A stretch of DNA of 52,106 nt. It comes from Candidatus Gastranaerophilales bacterium. GTDB lineage: Bacteria > Cyanobacteriota > Vampirovibrionia > Gastranaerophilales > Gastranaerophilaceae. The translations under genes and the position numbers were made by a program. Positions 28,430 to 36,085 of this stretch are shown one piece after another. Each line of letters opens with the position of its first letter. Position 1 is the first letter of the stretch. The stretch covers positions 1 through 52,106 of the forward strand of contig CALUYS010000013.1 of NCBI GenBank assembly GCA_944325065.1. Direction: 5' to 3'. Below the pieces are notes generated by a model. The model was not told the origin of the DNA and ran no database searches. It worked only from the letters and a program-made list of their open reading frames with translations.

Positions 28430-30778
28430 ATGTCATTTGTACCATTGAATTATAATCAATATGCAGCACAAGCTTTATGGGGAGGTTTTTCAAGTTCTGG
28501 AAGTAGCTCTTTGCTTAGTATAATTAAATCGAATATGCTTGAAAAGGCAAATTCTTTAAATAAAAATCTAATTTCAAGATATGAATCATATTCAAGCGAA
28601 TTAACTAATAAAATTAGTTATCTTGATAATTTAAAATCACAACTTGCAAATTTATCCACAAAAGCACAAAATTTAACAGGGTTAAAAAATAGAGTTAATC
28701 CAAATATTAATTTATCACAGGGTAGTTCTTCGCTTATCACAATAACAAATGATTTTATAATAAAAGGACAAGCTGCACAACCTGGTGGTGTTATTTCAAA
28801 TGACACTTCTGCTATTAATGTAGAAAATTATGAAGGCACTTTTGAAGCAGGTGATTATGCGATTATAACACCTAGTGATCTTCTAAGTGTTCAAGCAATA
28901 GGAACTACGCATACTAGGATGACCTTTTCTAAAGACAAACTTGGTCAACTACCGATTTTTCACATAGCAGGATACAATGTACCTCAATCAGGCACAGAAA
29001 CAGTTACAGTTAGTATTGGTGATAATGAACATAATATCAATATATCAAGAGGTACTACTGTTGATGATTTTCTTGCACAGTTACAAAATTTGCCAGAAAT
29101 AATTTATACAAATATATCATCAGATGATCAAGTAACTATACAAATAGCACAAGATTTTAAAAATCTTGATTTAAGTTTTTCAAGTTCTAATACAAGTGGT
29201 GGAAGTATAATTGATATTTTAGGGTTAAATACACTCTCAGACTATTATGATTATTATACTTCTTCTGTAAATATACAGCAAGATTCTTCAGGAAATTATT
29301 ATTATAATTTATATACAATAGGTTTACGTCAAGATGATACAATTTTAATAAATGAAGAAAGTTTTGATGTTAAACAAAGTTGGTCAATAAAAGATTTAAA
29401 TGATGCTATTAATAATCTTAATTCTGTAGATTCATATTTTGATTATAACTCTAATAAATTATATATAAAGAGAACAGATGGTATTTTTAGTTATATTGAT
29501 ATTAATTTTGCTTCTGATTCTTCTTATGATTATAATGTAAACTTCTTATCTTCTTTAGGTTTTATTAAAAAAGAAGAAAATGGGGATTTTGTGCTTAATA
29601 AAAACGTACAATATTTTCCAGATGCTAGTTATATAGGTATATCTGTGACTAAGGGGGGTAAATCTTATGATGTTACAAACATTAGTAGATTTGATGTTGT
29701 TGATGGGTCAGATGAAGTAATTGGTGTAAAATACACTGCAACTGTAATAAACAGGTCAACAGATGATCCAAATAATATTCTTGGTTCATTTAAGATTGAT
29801 ATAAATAAATTAGGTGAATATACTATAACAGTTAATGAAGCAACTGCTGCAACACCAGATATGGTTATTGAAGATTTATCAGGTGTGACAAATTATATTG
29901 AAAATATTGAAAAATCAGGTATATTAAGTAGTGATAATTATACTCTTGAAATACAAAAGATTAGTGACACTCAAATGTACATTATGGGATGGGACAAGAA
30001 TGGTAGTGTTATAGAACCTCAAACTATTTCTAAAAATGCAACGGATAATAAATTTTATTATACAATAGCACAATTTGATGAAAATGGAGATGCAAAGGGA
30101 TACATTAATTTTGAAGTCAAAAATGATGACGACTTTGAAATTGGTGATATAAGAGAAACTAATATTAAAATTGAAGCAACAACAAATGAAGGTGGTTCGC
30201 TTGAAGGTATTGATGATGCAATAAATAGTATTAATGAACAAATTGATGAAAATAATAAAAAAATTATCAATGAATTTATAAATGCATACAATGATGTAGC
30301 CAAAGAAGTAAGTAAAATAAATAAACTTTCAAGCACATCAACTTCATATTCTGATAAATTAGCTATTAATGAGCTTATGAAAAGTTTTAATAATATAATT
30401 AATCAAGTTGATACAACCTATGGATCAACAATTGGGTTAACTTTTAGTTATGATAGCAATTTAAATACGTCAGTTTTAAAATTAGACACTGATAAATTTT
30501 TATCTGCTTTAAATACCAATAAAGAAGTTGTTACAAATTATTTATCAAAAATATCTGAAAAAATTACATCATCAGTTGATGCATTTGTTAAAAGCAAATT
30601 TGCAAGTATATATTCAAGCAGCAATTCAAAACTAGATGAATATAATAATAAAATTTCAACATTAAAATCCCAAAATGATGAACTTATGGCTAAATTAGAA
30701 GCTGATTATAAAATAATAGAACAGTTGTTTAATCGAAGTTCAAATCAATATAGCGAGTTGTTTTCTGCATTATCTTGA
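28430..30778 (+). CDS. fliD: Flagellar hook-associated protein 2 (FliD-like cap)
   Basis: 782-aa protein with FliD architecture. The N-terminal helical region (about 1-95: IIKSNMLEKANSLNKNLISR, YLDNLKSQLANLS) is followed by long beta-rich insertions with flagellin-IN-like segments (VTVSIGDNEHNINISRGTTV). The C-terminal helical domain (FINAYNDVAKEVSKINKL, YNNKISTLKSQNDELMAKLE) resembles FliD_C. The cap protein is secreted through the flagellar exporter and guides flagellin assembly. An in-frame TTG at 28415 is rejected: GGAG at 28417-28420 sits nine bases before ATG 28430. The central region is divergent, so the call rests on architecture and on flagellin in the window. Confidence 0.65.
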   Translation: MSFVPLNYNQYAAQALWGGFSSSGSSSLLSIIKSNMLEKANSLNKNLISRYESYSSELTNKISYLDNLKSQLANLSTKAQNLTGLKNRVNPNINLSQGSSSLITITNDFIIKGQAAQPGGVISNDTSAINVENYEGTFEAGDYAIITPSDLLSVQAIGTTHTRMTFSKDKLGQLPIFHIAGYNVPQSGTETVTVSIGDNEHNINISRGTTVDDFLAQLQNLPEIIYTNISSDDQVTIQIAQDFKNLDLSFSSSNTSGGSIIDILGLNTLSDYYDYYTSSVNIQQDSSGNYYYNLYTIGLRQDDTILINEESFDVKQSWSIKDLNDAINNLNSVDSYFDYNSNKLYIKRTDGIFSYIDINFASDSSYDYNVNFLSSLGFIKKEENGDFVLNKNVQYFPDASYIGISVTKGGKSYDVTNISRFDVVDGSDEVIGVKYTATVINRSTDDPNNILGSFKIDINKLGEYTITVNEATAATPDMVIEDLSGVTNYIENIEKSGILSSDNYTLEIQKISDTQMYIMGWDKNGSVIEPQTISKNATDNKFYYTIAQFDENGDAKGYINFEVKNDDDFEIGDIRETNIKIEATTNEGGSLEGIDDAINSINEQIDENNKKIINEFINAYNDVAKEVSKINKLSSTSTSYSDKLAINELMKSFNNIINQVDTTYGSTIGLTFSYDSNLNTSVLKLDTDKFLSALNTNKEVVTNYLSKISEKITSSVDAFVKSKFASIYSSSNSKLDEYNNKISTLKSQNDELMAKLEADYKIIEQLFNRSSNQYSELFSALS

Positions 30779-30789
30779 AGTTTAAAAAG

Positions 30790-30818
30790 TTGACAATATA
30801 TTGAACTAAAGTTAAAAT
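30790..30818 (+). promoter_or_regulatory. DtxR-like gene promoter, leaderless start
   Basis: Perfect TTGACA (30790-30795), 17-nt spacer, TAAAAT (30813-30818), then seven bases to the ATG. The start point therefore falls at or one base before the start codon and no ribosome binding site is present. Confidence 0.75.
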
Positions 30819-30825
30819 TAAACTT

Positions 30826-31275
30826 ATGGTGTTAATTCAAGCAAAGAAGAAAATATCTGCAAGTTTAGAAGACTATTTAGAAGCTATATATTTAATTATT
30901 GAAGAAAAACAGGCTGTTAAAGCTGTTGAAGTTGCAAGGTTTTTAAATGTCGGACGTTCTTCTGTTACAGAAGCTTTAAAATCTCTTGCAAGCAAAGGTC
31001 TTGTCAACTATGGAAGGTATGATGTTTTGACTTTGACACCAAGTGGTGAAAAAATTGCTGAAAAAGTTATAAAAAAACATAAAATTTTATATAACTTTTT
31101 TAAAAATGTTTTAAATTTAAATGAAGAAGAAGCCAATCAAAATGCCTGTCAAATTGAACATATTATTTCAGAACATGCTTTTAATAAGTTTACTAAATAT
31201 ATTGAATTTAATGAAAAATACTCAAAAAATAATGAAGAATATTTTAAAAATCTAAAAGATTTTATGGAAAAATAA
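30826..31275 (+). CDS. DtxR/MntR-family metal-dependent repressor
   Basis: 149-aa regulator with an N-terminal winged helix (SLEDYLEAIYLIIEEKQ, VGRSSVTEALKSLASKGLV) and a dimerisation and metal-binding domain (HKILYNFF, CQIEHIISEHAFNKF, where the Cys-x2-Glu-His pattern supplies metal ligands). Family members bind Fe2+ or Mn2+ and repress metal uptake genes. There is no SH3-like third domain, as in MntR and short IdeR relatives. It converges on adhE, whose C-terminal half is an iron-dependent alcohol dehydrogenase; a regulatory link is possible but unproven. The start is fixed by the leaderless promoter. Confidence 0.85.
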   Translation: MVLIQAKKKISASLEDYLEAIYLIIEEKQAVKAVEVARFLNVGRSSVTEALKSLASKGLVNYGRYDVLTLTPSGEKIAEKVIKKHKILYNFFKNVLNLNEEEANQNACQIEHIISEHAFNKFTKYIEFNEKYSKNNEEYFKNLKDFMEK

Positions 31276-31291
31276 GTTTAAAAATAAGTTT

Positions 31292-33937
31292 TTATATATT
31301 CCCCCAATAAGCATCAATTAAAATTTGTTTTAATTCTTCTATCAATGGATAAATAGGATTAGCACTTGTGCATTGGTCGTCGAATGCAAGAAATGCTATT
31401 TCATCAAGTTTTGAATAAAAATCATTTTCTTCTATTCCATAATCTTTTATTGATAAAGGTAAATTAACATCAACTTTAAGCTTTTGTATTTCGTTAATTA
31501 AATTATCAAGCTTAATTGTTTCATTTTCTCCACTTATACAAAGTTCATCGGCGATTTGAGAGTATCTTTCAAGTGCTTGTGGATATTTGTATTGAGGGAA
31601 AAGTCCTATTTTATTAGGACAAACGTTTGAGTTGTATTTAATAACCTGACATATAAGAAGAGAATTGGCAACACCATGCGGGATGTTAAACGCAGCTCCG
31701 AGTTTATGTGCAAGAGAATGACAAATGCCAAGGAACGAATTTGCAAACGCCATACCTGAAATAGTTGCAGCATAGTGCATTTTTTCTCGTGCAAGAGGAT
31801 CAGATTTGCCATTATCATATGAGCGTTTTAGATATTTAAATATAAGTTTTATAGCTTCAAGTGCATTTGAATTGGTAAAATTTGTAGCTAATATACTAAC
31901 ATACGCTTCAATTGAATGGACGAGAGCATCAAAACCTGATGATGCTGTTAAACTCTTTGGCATATCATCAACAAAATTTGGGTCAATAATTGCCATATTT
32001 GGAGTAAGAGAATAATCGGCTATTGCATATTTTATATGTGTTTTTGGGTTTGTTATAATTGTAAATGGTGTAACCTCTGACCCTGTTCCAGATGTTGTAG
32101 GTATAGCGACAAAAATAGCCTTTTTGCCTAATGGTTCAATTTTGCATATTCGTTTTCGTATATCCATAAAACGAAGTGCTATATCATTAAATTGCGTTTG
32201 CTCTTGTTCATATAGTAACCATACAAGTTTTGCTGCATCAATTGGTGAACCACCGCCAAGTGCTATTATTGTATCAGGCTGGTATGTAAAAGCTATATTT
32301 AAAGCTTCATTAACAGTAGATATATCAGGATCTGGTTCTATGTCAAAAAATATTTGATAATCGACATTAATATTTTCCAATGCTTTTGTAATGTTAAAAA
32401 CAACTCCCTCATTAAATAAAAATCTATCTGTTATAATCAAGGCTCTTTTTTTACCTTTTAGTTCTTGAAGTGCAAAGTCACAAGCACCACGTTTAAAATA
32501 TATTTTAGGCGGCAATTGCTGCCAGAGCATGTTTTCCCGTCTTATTGCAACTGTTTTATAGTTAAGAAGATGTTGAATGCTCACATTTTCACTTGTTGAA
32601 TTTTTACCCCAAGACCCACAGCCTAAAGTCAATGAAGGGTCAAGTTTAAAGTTATATATATCGCCTATTGCACCGTGTGATGATGGAGAATTTATTACTA
32701 TGCGCCCTGTGTTTAAATTCGCACTAAAATAATTTATTCTATCCTCAAAACGGCAATCTGTGTGCAAAGAGGATGTATGTCCTTTCCCTGCAAGATTAAC
32801 AAGTTTTTTTGCAATTTCAACCCCGTGTTCAAAATCGTCTGCTTTATAAAGTGCTATAACAGGTGAAAGTTTTTCTAAAGAAAATGGCTCTTCACATGAA
32901 ATGAGTGTTGTTTCTCCAACAAGTATTTTTGTGTTTTGTTCAACATCAATCCCAGCCATTTGGGCAATTTTGCAAGCACTTTTACCTACTATGTTTGAGT
33001 TAAGTTTCCCATCAATAAAAATTGTTTTTGAAACTTTTTGTTTTTCTTCTTCATTTAAAATGTGGCAACATCTATATTTTAGTTCTTCAACAACTTGATT
33101 ATAGATACTTTCAAGTGCAATTATAGATTGTTCAGAAGCACAAATCATACCATTGTCAAAAGTTTTTGAAAGGATAATTGAAGATATGGCTTGCCTGATA
33201 TCAGCTTTTTCATCAATTAAAGCAGGAACATTTCCAGGCCCCACACCCAAAGCAGGTTTGCCGCTTGAATAAGCAGCTTTCACCATATTCGGTCCGCCTG
33301 TAGCCAAAATAACATCAATATCTTTATGATGCATTAAAGCGTTGGATAAATCAATTGTCGGGTTTTCAATCCATCCTATAATATTTTCTGGTGCCCCTGC
33401 TTCAATTGCAGCATTTAAGACAATTTTGCAAGCTTCAATTGTTGAATTTTTAGCATTTGGATGCGGTGAAAAAATTATTCCATTACGTGTTTTTAGTGCT
33501 ATTAATGATTTAAATATAGCTGTTGATGTTGGGTTTGTTGTCGGTACAATCCCTGCAATAATCCCAAGCGGCTCGGCTATTATTTTTATACCGTTAACAT
33601 TATCGCTAAATATCTCACCACATGTTTTTGCACATTTATATTTATTATATACAAACTCCGAAGCAAAATGGTTTTTAATAACCTTATCTTCTAAAACTCC
33701 CATTTTTGTTTCATCAATTGCCATTTGAGCTAATGGTATTCTCATTTCATTTGCTTTTTTGGCAGATTCATAAAATATTTTATCAACCATTTCCTGACTA
33801 AATTTTGAATATATTTTTTGTGCTTCTTTAACTTTTTCAATTAAATCATCCAGTTTTTTTATTTCATTTTGATTATTGTCCATTTCTTGATAAACCTTAA
33901 CAATTGTGTCCCTATTTTGAGAGTTTATCATTTGCAT
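31292..33937 (-). CDS. adhE: Bifunctional aldehyde/alcohol dehydrogenase AdhE
   Basis: 881-aa fusion that converts acetyl-CoA to acetaldehyde and then ethanol with two NADH, regenerating NAD+ in fermentation. The N-terminal half is a CoA-acylating aldehyde dehydrogenase with active-site Cys in NGMICASEQS (about residue 266) and the linker motif VGPGNVPALID. The C-terminal half is an iron-dependent alcohol dehydrogenase: GGGSPIDAAK, PTTSGTGSEVTPF, and metal-ligand His residues in HSIEAYVS, GICHSLAHKLGAAFNIPHG. Length and order are canonical; AdhE forms spirosome filaments. No Shine-Dalgarno is visible. It signals an anaerobic, ethanol-forming metabolism. Confidence 0.96.
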   Translation of the reverse strand: MQMINSQNRDTIVKVYQEMDNNQNEIKKLDDLIEKVKEAQKIYSKFSQEMVDKIFYESAKKANEMRIPLAQMAIDETKMGVLEDKVIKNHFASEFVYNKYKCAKTCGEIFSDNVNGIKIIAEPLGIIAGIVPTTNPTSTAIFKSLIALKTRNGIIFSPHPNAKNSTIEACKIVLNAAIEAGAPENIIGWIENPTIDLSNALMHHKDIDVILATGGPNMVKAAYSSGKPALGVGPGNVPALIDEKADIRQAISSIILSKTFDNGMICASEQSIIALESIYNQVVEELKYRCCHILNEEEKQKVSKTIFIDGKLNSNIVGKSACKIAQMAGIDVEQNTKILVGETTLISCEEPFSLEKLSPVIALYKADDFEHGVEIAKKLVNLAGKGHTSSLHTDCRFEDRINYFSANLNTGRIVINSPSSHGAIGDIYNFKLDPSLTLGCGSWGKNSTSENVSIQHLLNYKTVAIRRENMLWQQLPPKIYFKRGACDFALQELKGKKRALIITDRFLFNEGVVFNITKALENINVDYQIFFDIEPDPDISTVNEALNIAFTYQPDTIIALGGGSPIDAAKLVWLLYEQEQTQFNDIALRFMDIRKRICKIEPLGKKAIFVAIPTTSGTGSEVTPFTIITNPKTHIKYAIADYSLTPNMAIIDPNFVDDMPKSLTASSGFDALVHSIEAYVSILATNFTNSNALEAIKLIFKYLKRSYDNGKSDPLAREKMHYAATISGMAFANSFLGICHSLAHKLGAAFNIPHGVANSLLICQVIKYNSNVCPNKIGLFPQYKYPQALERYSQIADELCISGENETIKLDNLINEIQKLKVDVNLPLSIKDYGIEENDFYSKLDEIAFLAFDDQCTSANPIYPLIEELKQILIDAYWGNI

Positions 33938-33992
33938 ATTTTTATTTAATGCTCAATATTGGTAATTTTTTAGAGTAATGTTATTTGAGTTA

Positions 33993-34199
33993 TTAATGAT
34001 TTAATATGTTTAATATAACTGCTTTTTTAAATAATTCAGATGAGCGTTTAATATTTAATTTTTTAAAAATTTTAGATTTAGTTAAGTTATATTACCTATA
34101 ACTTAAACCATACCATTCCATAATAAAGTTATAATTTTGTCCTTCGATTAGCATCATCATTATTTCTTTTTCCATTTTGCTAAGTTTTTTATATATCAT
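33993..34199 (-). pseudogene. Broken small HTH gene (LuxR-like), in-frame ochre stop
   Basis: A 69-codon frame reading MIYKKLSKMEKEIMMMLIEG and ending FKKAVILNILNH is interrupted by TAA at 34092-34094 (codon 36). After the stop the frame stays coherent (YNLTKSKIFKKLNIKRSSEL). Its shape, acidic helix then recognition-like helix, matches the intact neighbour upstream (34201-34440), whose stop lies one base before this ATG. It is most simply a nonsense-mutated paralogue; a 35-aa product is the alternative. Confidence 0.5.
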
Positions 34200-34200
34200 T

Positions 34201-34440
34201 TTACAAATTGATAATCTTTTCTTCAATAATTAACTCTTTTTTAAAAGCCCAAAATACAAGCTGTCTGCGATTTTGAATATTGTATTTATGCATTAATTTT
34301 CGAATTTTGTAGACGAATTTGTTTTTATTTCTTAAATAGTATTTATTGGCTATTTCACGATAAGATAGCCCTTTAACGAGGTAATAAAAGATTTTATCGT
34401 TTTGTAATTCAAAATATTCGCTATCTATATCGTATTTCAT
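34201..34440 (-). CDS. Small LuxR-type HTH protein
   Basis: 79 aa, essentially a lone LuxR/GerE-like DNA-binding domain: FYYLVKGLSYREIANKYYLR, then VYKIRKLMHKYNIQNRRQLV. An earlier in-frame ATG at 34470 would add ten residues, but AAGG eight bases before ATG 34440 favours the shorter form. It has no sensor domain. It lies in a patch of small regulators and toxin-like peptides between adhE and trmL, and is followed by its broken relative. Target unknown. Confidence 0.6.
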   Translation of the reverse strand: MKYDIDSEYFELQNDKIFYYLVKGLSYREIANKYYLRNKNKFVYKIRKLMHKYNIQNRRQLVFWAFKKELIIEEKIINL

Positions 34441-34541
34441 AAAGATACCTTCAAGATTATTTGATATCATTTATAATAAAATTAAAATATTAAAATTGCA
34501 TAAACTAAATGTATGAATTTCACAGTTTTAAATTGCTTAAT

Positions 34542-34556
34542 TTTGCACATAGCAAA
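34542..34556. promoter_or_regulatory. Palindromic operator candidate before XRE gene
   Basis: TTTGC-ACATA-GCAAA, 40 bp before the XRE start. Extended context TTTTGCACATAGCAAAGTT matches a second site at 35261-35276 (TTTGCACGTATGCAAAGTT), which precedes the divergent 53-aa gene. A shared palindrome around a repressor gene suggests that the XRE protein binds both. Confidence 0.45.
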
Positions 34557-34595
34557 GTTGTGGTTTCAGATTCATTTATCAACTAAACTTAAAAT

Positions 34596-34928
34596 ATGTC
34601 TTTAAAAGCAAATTTAGGTAAACGAATAAAAGAATTACGTGAAGCAAACTTTTTGACTCAGGAAGCTTTAGCCGATAAAATTAATATTCATCGAAATACA
34701 TTATCAAGAATTGAAAACGGTGAAAGTTTTCCATCTGAAGCAACACTTGAAAAATTGATAAATATTCTTGGAGTTGAAGCATATGAGTTATTTAATTTTA
34801 ACAGCGAAGTTGTTCAAGACCCTTTAAAAATTTTAAAATTGAGGCTTAATGAACTAAGCGAAAAAGATTCAAAATATTTTATAAAATGTATTGAATTGTT
34901 TATAGAACACAGGAAGAATATTAGTTAA
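34596..34928 (+). CDS. XRE-family transcriptional regulator
   Basis: 110-aa Cro/C1-type helix-turn-helix protein: LGKRIKELREANFLTQEALA, DKINIHRNTLSRIENGESFP, then TLEKLINILGVEAYELFNF, and a short helical tail for dimerisation (LKLRLNELSEKDSKYFIKCI). No effector domain. It probably represses its own promoter through the palindrome at 34542-34556. A truncated second copy of the same gene type follows 9 nt later. Confidence 0.85.
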   Translation: MSLKANLGKRIKELREANFLTQEALADKINIHRNTLSRIENGESFPSEATLEKLINILGVEAYELFNFNSEVVQDPLKILKLRLNELSEKDSKYFIKCIELFIEHRKNIS

Positions 34929-34937
34929 AATTTTAAT

Positions 34938-35036
34938 ATGTCCATAAATAAAGATGAAGAACTTAAAAAATTAGGAAATAGAATTAAAGAACTAAGGATA
35001 AAAAATAATTTATCGATTAGTTCTATATGTTTTTAA
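34938..35036 (+). pseudogene. Truncated XRE regulator remnant
   Basis: 32 codons reading ELKKLGNRIKELRIKNNLS, the first helix of an XRE domain like its neighbour, then unrelated residues and a stop. The rest of the helix-turn-helix is missing, so this is the 5' stub of a second regulator gene. Its end overlaps the end of the convergent 53-aa gene. Confidence 0.6.
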
Positions 35037-35194
35037 ATACTTTTAATTTCATTTTCAATCTCAAGTGATAATTTGTTCATTGACTTGACAAAAGAGTGTA
35101 AGCCTTTGATTGTAGCGGTTTTATCTTCTTTAAGAATCCATAATAAATATTCGAACATGTTGTTTAATGTTTTTATTTTTTCAATAATTTGCAT
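35033..35194 (-). CDS. Small hypothetical protein, 53 aa
   Basis: A 53-aa helical, charged protein (MQIIEKIKTLNNMFEYLLWI, then SMNKLSLEIENEIKSI) with no recognised family. GGAG seven bases before ATG 35194 fixes the start; a longer frame from 35275 lacks support. Upstream lies the palindrome (35261-35276) shared with the XRE gene, so it is probably under the XRE repressor. The XRE stub lies at its 3' end, suggesting past insertion or rearrangement. Confidence 0.5.
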   Translation of the reverse strand: MQIIEKIKTLNNMFEYLLWILKEDKTATIKGLHSFVKSMNKLSLEIENEIKSI

Positions 35195-35260
35195 AATTAA
35201 TCTCCATACAATTTTAAATTTGTTTACAAGATTAATTGTAATATCAAAATTTTTAAAAAT

Positions 35261-35276
35261 TTTGCACGTATGCAAA
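35261..35276. promoter_or_regulatory. Second copy of XRE operator candidate
   Basis: TTTGCA-CGTA-TGCAAA, a perfect 6-bp inverted repeat about 67 bp before the 53-aa gene on the minus strand. It is the partner of the 34542-34556 site and is followed by the same AGTT. Confidence 0.45.
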
Positions 35277-35310
35277 GTTTTAAATATTTTTAAAATAATA
35301 AATTAAACAC

Positions 35311-35339
35311 TTGAAAAAAAGTAAAAATAATTATATAAT
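35311..35339 (+). promoter_or_regulatory. Antisense promoter of peptide unit 1
   Basis: TTGAAA (35311-35316), 17-nt spacer, perfect TATAAT (35334-35339). Start is predicted at the first or second G of GGTAGGG (35345/35346), i.e. on the strand opposite the peptide gene, at its 3' end. The RNA would begin with the hairpin at 35353-35380. Confidence 0.6.
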
Positions 35340-35344
35340 AAAAA

Positions 35345-35593
35345 GGTAGGGCGTTAAATTCGGTTGAGACCCGATTTAACTTTTAGTTTCTACAAGTTGT
35401 TAATTTTTAAGGGCTATAATAATTATTAAGATTAGAAATAGCTCTTTTTTATTTTTTCGTGTTAAACTAAAAAGCACGATTAAAAACAAAAATTCATTAA
35501 CCATACGCATCAACCTCCTTTCTTCATTTTTTATTTAACAAATAAGATGTAAGAAGAGGAGTTTTTTACGCACTGTAGAAACTAAACCCTACC
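35345..35593 (-). repeat. Peptide unit 1: type I toxin-like mRNA
   Basis: A 249-nt unit transcribed on the minus strand. The 5' end GGTAGGG...AGTTTCTACA pairs with the 3' end (TGTAGAAACTA, then CCCTACC after a branching hairpin with loop near 35364-35370), followed by U5, so ends-pairing and terminator coincide. In the leader an anti-Shine-Dalgarno ACTCCTCTTCTT (35562-35551) faces AAAGGAGGT (35521-35513). The first 98 nt of the transcript are identical to unit 2 (35864-35961). Folding and ends are read by eye. Confidence 0.7.
35400..35504 (-). CDS. Hydrophobic 34-aa peptide (type I toxin-like)
   Basis: The peptide MVNEFLFLIVLFSL ... LFLILIIIIALKN is 34 aa: two hydrophobic stretches around a basic TRKNKK turn. 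AAAGGAGGT precedes it. Two in-frame ATGs exist (35510 and 35504); the second has the better spacing. Size, hydrophobicity, sequestered ribosome binding site, paired mRNA ends and an opposing promoter are the hallmarks of type I toxins such as AapA, Fst or TisB. No sequence family is recognised. Toxicity is inference. Unit 2 encodes a diverged relative with MVN, a central KN and a C-terminal ALK in common. Confidence 0.6.
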   Translation of the reverse strand: MVNEFLFLIVLFSLTRKNKKELFLILIIIIALKN

Positions 35594-35598
35594 TTTTA

Positions 35599-35604
35599 AT
35601 TATA
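35599..35604 (-). promoter_or_regulatory. Peptide mRNA 1 -10 box
   Basis: Perfect TATAAT on the minus strand, five to six bases before GGTAGGG, where the paired 5' end of the mRNA begins. No good -35 hexamer is seen, so the sense promoter looks weaker than the antisense promoter of the same unit. Confidence 0.5.
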
Positions 35605-35681
35605 TTTATTTTTAAATGTACAAAGTTATCTTCCTTAGTTATAATAAAAATATGTATAAATGTAAAGTTTATTAACATATA

Positions 35682-35709
35682 TTGAAAAATATAAGAAAAA
35701 TGTTATAAT
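35682..35709 (+). promoter_or_regulatory. Antisense promoter of peptide unit 2
   Basis: TTGAAA (35682-35687), 16-nt spacer, extended -10 TGTTATAAT (-10 hexamer 35704-35709), then six bases to G35716 as +1. It drives RNA opposite to the peptide mRNA of unit 2. Confidence 0.65.
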
Positions 35710-35715
35710 AAAAAA

Positions 35716-35961
35716 GTAGGGTGTTAAATTCGGTTGAGACCCGATTTAACTTTTAGTTTCTACAATTGGTTTATTTTAGAGCTTTAATTATCAAATAGAT
35801 AATTAAAAGCTCGATACTATTTTTCTTTGCTAAAAATATTAACAAGATAAAAAATAATATTTTATTAACCATACGCATCAACCTCCTTTCTTCATTTTTT
35901 ATTTAACAAATAAGATGTAAGAAGAGGAGTTTTTTACGCACTGTAGAAACTAAACCCTACC
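35716..35961 (-). repeat. Peptide unit 2: type I toxin-like mRNA
   Basis: 246-nt second copy, 122 bp from unit 1 in the same direction. The leader is identical to unit 1 over 98 nt, including the anti-SD (35930-35919) and SD (35889-35881). The 3' hairpin region (35716-35765) differs at one base in 50. Only the peptide-coding middle has diverged, indicating selection on the RNA structure or recent conversion of the flanks. A run of six T on the minus strand ends the unit. Confidence 0.7.
35771..35872 (-). CDS. Hydrophobic 33-aa peptide (type I toxin-like), second copy
   Basis: The peptide MVNKILFFILLIFLAKKN ... LLIIYLIIKALK is 33 aa, hydrophobic with a KKN turn in the middle and a basic C-terminus. 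Start ATG 35872 (alternative 35878) follows AAAGGAGGT. Composition and layout match the unit 1 peptide although the DNA has diverged, which argues that both are translated. Likely membrane-acting; whether it is toxic, and whether the opposing RNA silences it, is untested inference. Confidence 0.6.
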   Translation of the reverse strand: MVNKILFFILLIFLAKKNSIELLIIYLIIKALK

Positions 35962-35967
35962 TTTTTT

Positions 35968-35973
35968 ATTATA
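35968..35973 (-). promoter_or_regulatory. Peptide mRNA 2 -10 box
   Basis: Perfect TATAAT on the minus strand followed by exactly six bases and then GGTAGGG, which makes the first base of the end-pairing stem the predicted +1 (35961). The -35 region is weak. Confidence 0.55.
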
Positions 35974-36073
35974 TGAAGTTTTGAATGTGCAATAAAATAA
36001 TTATAATGAAAATATGTACAAATTTAAATATTTGATTTTACTATAGATTGTATAGTTTCAATTTTTTTTGTTG

Positions 36074-36079
36074 TATAAT
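36074..36079 (+). promoter_or_regulatory. trmL -10 box, leaderless start
   Basis: Perfect TATAAT preceded by TTG, with exactly six bases to ATG 36086, so the A of the ATG is the predicted +1. There is no Shine-Dalgarno. Confidence 0.65.
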
Positions 36080-36085
36080 AAAGCT

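Noticed and set aside
36068-36085. TTG start for trmL
   Set aside because: The extension consists of the TATAAT promoter box itself; family alignment begins at Met 36086.
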